DNA of 25,845 nucleotides from Tenericutes bacterium ADurb.BinA155 (lineage in GTDB: Bacteria > Bacillota_I > Bacilli_A > RFN20 > CAG-826). Positions 21,105 to 25,845 of the stretch are shown here, in pieces. The first letter of the stretch is position 1. Each line of letters opens with the position of its first letter. The notes under the pieces are model-generated. The model was not told the DNA's origin. It saw only the letters and a list, made by a program, of their open reading frames with translations, and did not search any database. The position numbers and the translations under genes are program-made. The stretch is from the NCBI GenBank assembly GCA_002068375.1, contig MVZL01000003.1:1-25845 (forward strand), written 5' to 3'.

Positions 21105-23234
21105 ATGAAATCGAAAATCATGCCGATTACCGCGTTAAGAGACACGGCGAAAATCGATGAAGAAATCCACAAAAGCTCCGATCCCATCTTTATTACGAAA
21201 AATGGATTTGGTGATTTTGTTTTGGTATCTCAAGACTTCTTTGATGCTCATTTCTTGAAGGAAAATTCTCAGTCCAACCCCAAAGCAACTCAGCCTTTCG
21301 TACTGGCGAAGGGCCCGCAAGATGACCCGTTTGGGTATGTTCGTTGTGGCTGCTTTTCGATTGAAACCGCGGTCGCGGGGGTCGCTCATAACGTCTCCGA
21401 GATCAAAAAAGCGATTGAGATCGCCGCGAAACAAAAGGTCAAAGTCCTCGTCTTTTCCGAACTGACCTTAACGGGCTATACCGCCGGGGATCTTTTCCTT
21501 AATGCCACGCTCCAAGAAAAAGCGGTGAAAGGCATACTGGATCTCGCCGATTTCAGTTCCGCTTACGACTTATTCTTTATCGTCGGAGCCCCGCTTCTCC
21601 AAGATAACTGTCTTTATAACTGCGCGGTTTGCATCCACCAAGGCAAAATCTTGGGGGTCGTTCCGAAAACCAATCTCCCGAACTACTCGGAGTTCTATGA
21701 AAAACGTTATTTCCACGCGGCCCCTCTCCAAAATGGAACAATCCTCGTCGGCGGGCAATCTTATCCGTTTGGGAGTCGCCTTATTTTCGTGGATGAACGT
21801 TACCCGAGCTTAAAGATCGCCTGCGAAATCTGCGAAGATGCTTGGGTTCCGGATTCACCCTCAATTAATCACGCCTTAATGGGGGCGAACATTATCGCTA
21901 ACCTTTCAGCTTCGAACGAAGTGGTGGGCAAAAAAGAATTCCGGGCGAGTCTGGTCAGCATGACCTCGGCGAAGTTGATCGCCGGATATCTCTATGCGGA
22001 CGCCGGGAATGGTGAATCGACGAGCGATTTGGTCTTCGCCGGCCATAACCTGATTGCCGAGAACGGAAAGATTCTTAAGGAAAGCGAACTCTTTCAGCAA
22101 GAACCCGCGATCGCCGATATCGATGTTGAACGGCTTCAGGCCGAACGGACAAAGACCACCAGTTTTGGCAACGGAAACCTGGAAGGCTATCTCTATATTC
22201 CTTTCGCGATGAGTCTTGAAAAACCCATCCACGTCCTTCGCCATTATTCGATGAACCCCTTTATCCCGGAACAAAAAGAAGTGGACTTGAACCGGGTGAA
22301 ATCGATCATGGCGATGCAGGCGATGGGCTTAGTGAAACGGTTGGAGACGGTCCGCCAGCAAAAAGCAATTGTTGGTGAATCGGGCGGGCTTGATTCAACC
22401 TTAGCCTTGCTCGTCACTGTTGAGGCCTTTAAGTACCTTCACTATGACTTAAAAGGAATCACTGCGCTCACGATGCCGGCCTTCGGAACTTCGAAACGAA
22501 CTCACGATAACGCCAAACTCCTTGCGAAATCCCTTGGAGTTTCGTTTGAAGAGATCAATATCAAGTCGACGTTATTGAGCCACCTTAAGGACATCAACCA
22601 CTCGCCCGATGACCACAACGTCACCTATGAAAATGCCCAGGCACGGGAGCGGACTCAAGTCTTGATGGACTTAGCCAACGACACGAATGCCTTGATGATT
22701 GGGACCGGTGACCTCAGTGAGCTTTGCTTGGGGTGGTGTACCTATAATGGCGACCATATGTCGATGTACGGGGTCAATGCTTCGATCCCAAAAACGTTGG
22801 TTCGTTATCTGTGTCAAGGTTATGCCTTGCTTCATCCGGAAGTGGCAGCGCCCTTAAACGACATCATCGATACCCCGATTTCGCCGGAGCTCTTACCGAC
22901 CGATGCCGCTGGCCAGATTGCTCAGAAGACCGAAGACAAGATTGGGCCGTATGAGCTTCACGACTTCTTTATCTATCATTTCTTGCGGTTTGGTTATCGG
23001 CCGAAGAAGCTCTTCTTCCTTGCCCAAGAAGCTTATAAAGGAAAATACGACGATTCGACGATCAAGAAATGGTTAGGCGTCTTTCTCAAACGCTTTTTTC
23101 AGAACGAATTCAAACGTTCTTGTTTACCCGACGGGGCCAAGGTCGGGACGGTCGCGATCTCCCCAAGAGGCGATCTAAGGATGCCTAGTGACGCTTCGGT
23201 GGAAGACTACCTTCAAGATTGGAATGAGATTTAA
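21105..23234 (+). CDS. nadE: Glutamine-dependent NAD+ synthetase with N-terminal Phd/YefM antitoxin-like domain
   Basis: Makes NAD+ from nicotinic acid adenine dinucleotide, with ATP and glutamine as nitrogen donor. Residues 75-380 are the nitrilase-fold glutaminase: Glu119 in FSELTLTGY, Lys188 in VVPKTNLPNYSEF, Cys243 in ACEICEDAWVP. Residues 395-709 are the synthetase, with P-loop SGGLDST (426-432) and GTGDLSELCLGWCTYNGDH. Bacterial NadE normally begins near residue 75 here. The first 50 residues instead read PITALRDTAKIDEEIHKSSD then PIFITKNGFGDFVLVS, the full pattern of a Phd/YefM antitoxin. The frame is continuous, with no ATG between codon 6 and the NadE domain. ATG at 21105 or 21120 can be the start. 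The NadE call is firm and the antitoxin-like domain likely. Confidence 0.93.
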   Translation: MKSKIMPITALRDTAKIDEEIHKSSDPIFITKNGFGDFVLVSQDFFDAHFLKENSQSNPKATQPFVLAKGPQDDPFGYVRCGCFSIETAVAGVAHNVSEIKKAIEIAAKQKVKVLVFSELTLTGYTAGDLFLNATLQEKAVKGILDLADFSSAYDLFFIVGAPLLQDNCLYNCAVCIHQGKILGVVPKTNLPNYSEFYEKRYFHAAPLQNGTILVGGQSYPFGSRLIFVDERYPSLKIACEICEDAWVPDSPSINHALMGANIIANLSASNEVVGKKEFRASLVSMTSAKLIAGYLYADAGNGESTSDLVFAGHNLIAENGKILKESELFQQEPAIADIDVERLQAERTKTTSFGNGNLEGYLYIPFAMSLEKPIHVLRHYSMNPFIPEQKEVDLNRVKSIMAMQAMGLVKRLETVRQQKAIVGESGGLDSTLALLVTVEAFKYLHYDLKGITALTMPAFGTSKRTHDNAKLLAKSLGVSFEEINIKSTLLSHLKDINHSPDDHNVTYENAQARERTQVLMDLANDTNALMIGTGDLSELCLGWCTYNGDHMSMYGVNASIPKTLVRYLCQGYALLHPEVAAPLNDIIDTPISPELLPTDAAGQIAQKTEDKIGPYELHDFFIYHFLRFGYRPKKLFFLAQEAYKGKYDDSTIKKWLGVFLKRFFQNEFKRSCLPDGAKVGTVAISPRGDLRMPSDASVEDYLQDWNEI

Positions 23235-23299
23235 TGAAAATCTTTCTCGAAAAATGAAGTTACAAGTGTAAAATAAAAAGAAAGGTAGGTGCTTACAAC

Positions 23300-23581
23300 A
23301 TGTTTGGAAAGAAGAAAGAGGCCCCCAAGAAGGCCGAACCGAAGAAAGCTGCTCCGAAGAAAGCGGCCAAAAAAGCGGATTCGTCTAAGGTCTATCACGT
23401 TTCAAAACGCGCCAGCGATGGCAAGTGGACCATCAAGTTCGCCGGTGGTCAAAAGTCGATTAAACTTTATGACACCAAAGAAGCGGCAATGGCCGATGCC
23501 GATAAGATGGCGAAGAACCAAGGCGGAATCGTTCTCGCCCACGCGAGCAAAGGTGCTCACGCCGGCAAGATTCGCAAATAA
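23300..23581 (+). CDS. DUF2188-family protein with lysine/alanine-rich N-terminus
   Basis: A 93-residue protein. The first 30 residues are a basic repeat of KKA/PKKA type, likely disordered. Residues 33-93 match the DUF2188 pattern: VYHVSKRASDGKWTIKF, then a (K)LYDTKEAAMADADKMAKNQG helix and an IVLAHASKGAHAGKI end strand. The family's role is unknown; the basic tail suggests nucleic-acid binding. Upstream, TAAAAT (23269-23274) is a possible -10 and AGGTAGGTG a possible ribosome binding site. It follows nadE by 65 bases with no terminator seen between them and ends at its own terminator. Confidence 0.83.
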   Translation: MFGKKKEAPKKAEPKKAAPKKAAKKADSSKVYHVSKRASDGKWTIKFAGGQKSIKLYDTKEAAMADADKMAKNQGGIVLAHASKGAHAGKIRK

Positions 23582-23594
23582 AGTTCAAGCAAAG

Positions 23595-23620
23595 GAATTC
23601 CGGACGACGGAATTCTTTTT
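23595..23620 (+). terminator. Terminator after the DUF2188 gene
   Basis: Stem GAATTCCG/CGGAATTC (23595-23602 and 23608-23615) with a 5-base loop, extended outward by a wobble and A-T pairs, followed by TTTTTGTTTT. Confidence 0.9.
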
Positions 23621-23648
23621 GTTTTCCACTTATTCTCTGGTGTAAGAT
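23619..23648 (+). promoter_or_regulatory. Promoter of the GtrA-like gene
   Basis: TTGTTT (23619-23624), 18 bases, TAAGAT (23643-23648); the ATG is eight bases later with no Shine-Dalgarno. The -35 overlaps the T-run of the preceding terminator. A leaderless or near-leaderless start is predicted. Confidence 0.5.
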
Positions 23649-23656
23649 ATCCGCGC

Positions 23657-24226
23657 ATGAATAAAGAACAAACTAAAAAGAATATCTGGCTCGAGATCCT
23701 CCGTTTCATCGTCGTGGGTGGTGGGGCAACCATCATCGACTTCGTTTGCGAGTGGGGTATTTTGGCTCTGATCGGCAACAAGATGGGCGAGACTTCGGCT
23801 TGGCCTCAGGTGATTGCCGTAACCGTTGGCTTTCTCGTTTCAACCATTTTCAACTACCTGCTCTCGCTCGTTTGGGTTTTCCAGAACGTCAAAGACGAGA
23901 AAAAAGCTCATAGCAAATCCTACATGGTTTACTTCGTGATTCTCTCAGCGATCGGCTTAGGGATTGGGATTGGGCTGCAAGCGTTAGGACAATGGATTTG
24001 CCAAGCCAACTTTTCCATCAACATCAACGAAGTGAAGTTCTCCAATATCTTCTCGCAAGCGGCGGGACCCTTTTGGGCTTTCGTGATTGTGTTCGTCCTC
24101 AAGACCTGTGTTACCTTGGTCTACAACTATTTGAGCCGTAAACTCATTCTCTTCAGAGCCCCTAAGATCGATGAAGCAAAAGAAAACTCGGACCAACAAC
24201 CGTCCGAGTCTTCTAAGAAACACTAA
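23657..24226 (+). CDS. GtrA-like membrane protein
   Basis: A 189-residue protein with four membrane segments. LRFIVVGGGATIIDF (15-29) in the first, FNYLLSLVWVFQ at the end of the second and YNYLSRKLILFR at the end of the fourth are the repeated hallmark of the GtrA family. Members are thought to move lipid-linked sugars across the membrane or assist cell-surface glycosylation (teichoic acid, O-antigen or arabinogalactan modification). No glycosyltransferase partner is adjacent, so the substrate is unknown. The C-terminal 20 residues are hydrophilic, and the DNA for them contains the neighbouring gene's terminator. It ends exactly where the convergent kinase gene ends. Confidence 0.87.
   Translation: MNKEQTKKNIWLEILRFIVVGGGATIIDFVCEWGILALIGNKMGETSAWPQVIAVTVGFLVSTIFNYLLSLVWVFQNVKDEKKAHSKSYMVYFVILSAIGLGIGIGLQALGQWICQANFSININEVKFSNIFSQAAGPFWAFVIVFVLKTCVTLVYNYLSRKLILFRAPKIDEAKENSDQQPSESSKKH
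24179..24209 (-). terminator. Terminator of the kinase gene inside the gtrA-like coding region
   Basis: Stem ACTCGGAC/GTCCGAGT (24186-24193 and 24202-24209) with an 8-base loop; read leftward it is followed by TTTTCTTTT. It lies within codons for the GtrA tail, 17 bases past the kinase stop. Read rightward there is no T-run. Confidence 0.75.
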
Positions 24227-24715
24227 TTAATCGACGTAGATTTCTTTCACTTCGGTGAAGTGACGCCGGCAATCGGCGTCCGGATCAGCATAATGTTTCG
24301 ACATGTCCATGATGACGTTTTCCGGCACCCATTTGTCCTTGCCCCGTTCGTGATTTCGGGCCAGGCACTTGGTGTAGTCGTGGAGCTTTAGGAGAACCAA
24401 GACTCTTTCATCGAATTTGGGGAGATGCCGGACGAAGAACAAGCGTCTTTCGTCATAAAGCATCGTGGTGTCAAGGATGAGCGTGAGATTCGGATGGGTG
24501 TTGTAGAGATCGGTTCCGATTTGGCACATCTTGAGGTAGACATGCATCATATTGTGATCGGGCGGGAACTGATCGTAGCCGCCATACATCGCCTTTCGAA
24601 CTTCGTCGGCGGCGAGGATTTGAACGTCTTCGTTTGGGTGGTCTTTTTGATAGGCGGAGCACCAGGTGGATTTCCCGATGCCGGCCGGGCTACAAACGAG
24701 GATCAGTTTTTTCAT
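24227..24715 (-). CDS. P-loop kinase / AAA-type ATPase (polynucleotide kinase-like)
   Basis: A 162-residue cytoplasmic protein. The Walker A motif is at its N-terminus (KLILVCSPAGIGKST). A DE-containing strand (ILAADEVRK) and the LILDTTMLYDERRLFFVRHL segment, a nucleophile-binding strand followed by an arginine-rich lid, match zeta-toxin/PNKP-type kinases that phosphorylate nucleic-acid ends, nucleotides or small molecules. The substrate is unknown. An ATG 36 bases earlier would add RKRGRSRIEN; I prefer 24715 because it begins the P-loop strand directly and has TAGAAT seven bases upstream. No antitoxin gene is adjacent. Confidence 0.82.
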   Translation of the reverse strand: MKKLILVCSPAGIGKSTWCSAYQKDHPNEDVQILAADEVRKAMYGGYDQFPPDHNMMHVYLKMCQIGTDLYNTHPNLTLILDTTMLYDERRLFFVRHLPKFDERVLVLLKLHDYTKCLARNHERGKDKWVPENVIMDMSKHYADPDADCRRHFTEVKEIYVD

Positions 24716-24722
24716 GTTTTCT

Positions 24723-24728
24723 ATTCTA
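24723..24728 (-). promoter_or_regulatory. -10 box TAGAAT, seven bases before the kinase ATG
   Basis: TAGAAT, AGAAAAC, ATG on the minus strand. An AAGGAG lies directly upstream of the -10, too far (13 bases) to be a standard ribosome binding site for this ATG. Either a leaderless start or a poorly spaced site. Confidence 0.4.
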
Positions 24729-24782
24729 CTCCTTCCCCTTTTTCTTAACACCCCATAAATAGATTTCTTTTGAGGGGTCGAT

Positions 24783-24810
24783 TTGGAGATTTTAGAATAT
24801 CGACTATAAT
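24783..24810 (+). promoter_or_regulatory. Promoter of the structured RNA
   Basis: TTGGAG (24783-24788), 16 bases, TATAAT (24805-24810). The expected start near 24817 lies just before the RNA's closing stem. Confidence 0.65.
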
Positions 24811-24816
24811 GAGGGT

Positions 24817-24976
24817 AGCCGAAGGGATGTTAACCTGCCAGTGTGTGTTCGATTCAGTTCTAACTGAGATCCTACCTGCTAGCCTAGCGAAGCTCTCTGA
24901 GGATTCGGATAAGTTGAAGAGTACATCCCTTCACTTCTTAACTTGAGCCCGCATCAACACGATGCGGTTTTCTTTT
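24817..24976 (+). ncRNA. ssrS: Stand-alone structured RNA, candidate 6S RNA
   Basis: About 160 bases between a consensus promoter and an intrinsic terminator, with no coding frame. A perfect 10-bp closing stem joins 24821-24830 (GAAGGGATGT) with 24923-24932. An inner stem pairs 24864-24872 (CTGAGATCC, one bulge) with 24901-24908 (GGATTCGG) around a 28-base loop. Between them is a large asymmetric bubble (33 and 14 bases). A long rod with a closing stem, a central bubble mimicking an open promoter and an apical stem is the 6S RNA plan, and the start resembles the GAUGUU of known 6S RNAs. 6S RNA binds RNA polymerase in stationary phase. The identity is inference; an unknown small RNA is the alternative. 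Confidence 0.55.
24949..24976 (+). terminator. Terminator of the structured RNA
   Basis: Stem CCGCATC/GATGCGG (24949-24955 and 24961-24967), a 5-base loop, then TTTTCTTTT. Its T-tail overlaps the stop codon of the convergent TetR gene. Read leftward there is no T-run. Confidence 0.88.
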
Positions 24977-25643
24977 AATGAGAAGGCGATTCTTTGGGTT
25001 GAAGATCGCGATCGACGACTTGGAGGAATAGTTTTTCGATTTCTTCGGCCGTGACCGATTGGTCGGCCGGCAAAGCATTTTCACCGAGGTTGGCCAGACG
25101 AAGGGCTAATCCGGCGGTTTGATTGTGTAAGAAGTAGGAAAGGAGATTCGCATTGATATCCGAACGGATGCTGCCATCTTCCTGACCCAGTTTGATCCAA
25201 TCTTGATTGATATAGCCACGTCTTAACGATTCCTGGTACCGCTGGTTAAGGGGATCGTCGCTCGGCCGGTTCCGGTTGTAATTATCGAAAAGGGAGATGA
25301 AGAAGAGATCGTCAGGATGCTCTAATCCATAATGAAAAATCGCGTACTGCATTTCGAGGAGCAACTCCCGGCCGGTTTTGTGGTCCGGGTTGCCCTTGGG
25401 AAGACTCTCGGAAATATCGTTGAGAATGCGAATTTGGATGCCGAAGATGAGTTCGTCGAGCGAGGGATAATACTTGTAGAGGGTTTGACGAGAGATGTGG
25501 GCCTTGCGAGCGATGTCTTTCATCGACACGTCATTGAAGGATCGCGAGATGAATAATTTGTAAGCGACTTCGATAATCTTTCGGCTTTGAGAGGTGTGCA
25601 GTTTGCTGTACTTGGATTCTTTCCCATTTTTGTTATATTTCAT
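24975..25643 (-). CDS. TetR-family transcriptional regulator
   Basis: A 222-residue repressor-type protein. The N-terminal DNA-binding domain (about residues 18-70) shows the TetR pattern: KIIEVAYKLFISRSFNDVSM, then KDIARKAHISRQTLYKYYPS and LDELIFGI. The remaining 150 residues are helical and variable, as expected of the ligand-binding and dimer domain. It probably represses itself and/or a rightward gene just beyond the window. A TTACA-N3-TGTAA palindrome lies 42 bases upstream. The ATG has TAAAAT exactly six bases before it and no Shine-Dalgarno. The ligand is unknown. Confidence 0.9.
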   Translation of the reverse strand: MKYNKNGKESKYSKLHTSQSRKIIEVAYKLFISRSFNDVSMKDIARKAHISRQTLYKYYPSLDELIFGIQIRILNDISESLPKGNPDHKTGRELLLEMQYAIFHYGLEHPDDLFFISLFDNYNRNRPSDDPLNQRYQESLRRGYINQDWIKLGQEDGSIRSDINANLLSYFLHNQTAGLALRLANLGENALPADQSVTAEEIEKLFLQVVDRDLQPKESPSH

Positions 25644-25649
25644 AGTTGT

Positions 25650-25677
25650 ATTTTACTAAAATGATAATCACTTGCAA
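25650..25677 (-). promoter_or_regulatory. TetR promoter, leaderless type
   Basis: On the minus strand, TTGCAA (25672-25677), 16 bases, TAAAAT (25650-25655), then ACAACT and ATG. Both boxes are good and the predicted start is at the start codon. Confidence 0.65.
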
Positions 25678-25684
25678 TAGACAT

Positions 25685-25697
25685 TTACAGCTTGTAA
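25685..25697. promoter_or_regulatory. Candidate TetR operator palindrome
   Basis: TTACA-GCT-TGTAA, a perfect 5-bp inverted repeat (arms 25685-25689 and 25693-25697), just upstream of the -35 of the TetR gene. It would be well placed to control a rightward promoter as well. The binding protein is inferred to be the adjacent TetR. Confidence 0.45.
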
Positions 25698-25845
25698 GTA
25701 TAAAAATGAATAATTGGCATCATTTGTGGTATTTTTGATCAAAATCTTTTTTCAATCTTGATTTCTTTTTACCGGCGCCTTCGCTGCAATAACGGCAAGC
25801 TTTGTTTGGATTTTTTCGCGGACGAATAAAAGAGAAATAAACAAT

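Noticed and set aside
24716..24751. Upstream ATG extending the kinase by 12 residues
   Set aside because: The extension is Arg-rich and unrelated to the P-loop family start, and it would overlap the -10 box; 24715 fits better.
24780..24976. Riboswitch or T-box leader
   Set aside because: No gene follows on the plus strand; the next gene is convergent TetR, and the RNA ends in its own terminator, so it is stand-alone.
1..25845. CRISPR arrays, insertion sequences, tRNA genes, prophage or attachment sites
   Set aside because: Looked for regular repeats, transposase motifs, CCA-ended cloverleafs and integrase genes; none seen.

Overview
The window looks like a chromosomal segment from a low-to-mid GC Bacillota/Bacilli-type anaerobe, probably an uncultured gut lineage. 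Supporting signs are a class III anaerobic ribonucleotide reductase, Gram-positive-style lipoproteins with long poly-serine linkers, strong AGGAGG ribosome binding sites inside operons, and TGA used as a stop (so not a UGA=Trp mollicute code). The lineage is inference; no rRNA or marker gene is present.

Left part (1-6.8 kb) holds housekeeping genes: the truncated anaerobic reductase nrdD (-), a small NodB-type deacetylase and a CvpA-like membrane protein (-), an MscL channel with an unusually large extracellular loop (+), a tyrosine phosphatase-Nudix fusion (+) and an S33 prolyl-aminopeptidase-like hydrolase (-).

Centre (7.1-20.06 kb) is one rightward 13-kb galactan utilisation locus. It contains an AraC-type regulator, a secreted GH53 galactanase with a C-terminal binding module, a 608-residue unknown cytoplasmic protein, an 86-residue zinc-ribbon protein, a cytoplasmic GH53 enzyme, an ABC importer (binding lipoprotein plus two permeases), a third GH53 lipoprotein and a lipoprotein made of three beta-sandwich modules. 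Most genes overlap by ATGA or abut. A cre-like palindrome lies at the expected transcription start. In the model, surface galactanases cut beta-1,4-galactan, the importer takes up galacto-oligosaccharides, and cytoplasmic enzymes finish them. No transporter ATPase and no recognisable beta-galactosidase are present, so the ATPase is probably shared and the unknown protein is a candidate for the missing step.

Right part (20.1-25.8 kb) has an ATP-grasp ligase (-), a glutamine-dependent NAD synthetase carrying an extra N-terminal Phd/YefM antitoxin-like domain (+), a DUF2188 protein (+), a GtrA-like protein (+), a P-loop kinase (-), a structured RNA resembling 6S RNA (+) and a TetR regulator (-).

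The most interesting signals are the antitoxin-domain NadE, with a YefM-type TGTACA palindrome in its promoter, and a recurring architecture in which a -10 box sits 6-9 bases upstream of the ATG with, in nearly all cases, no ribosome binding site. This implies leaderless transcripts for many single genes, while operon genes use strong Shine-Dalgarno sites.
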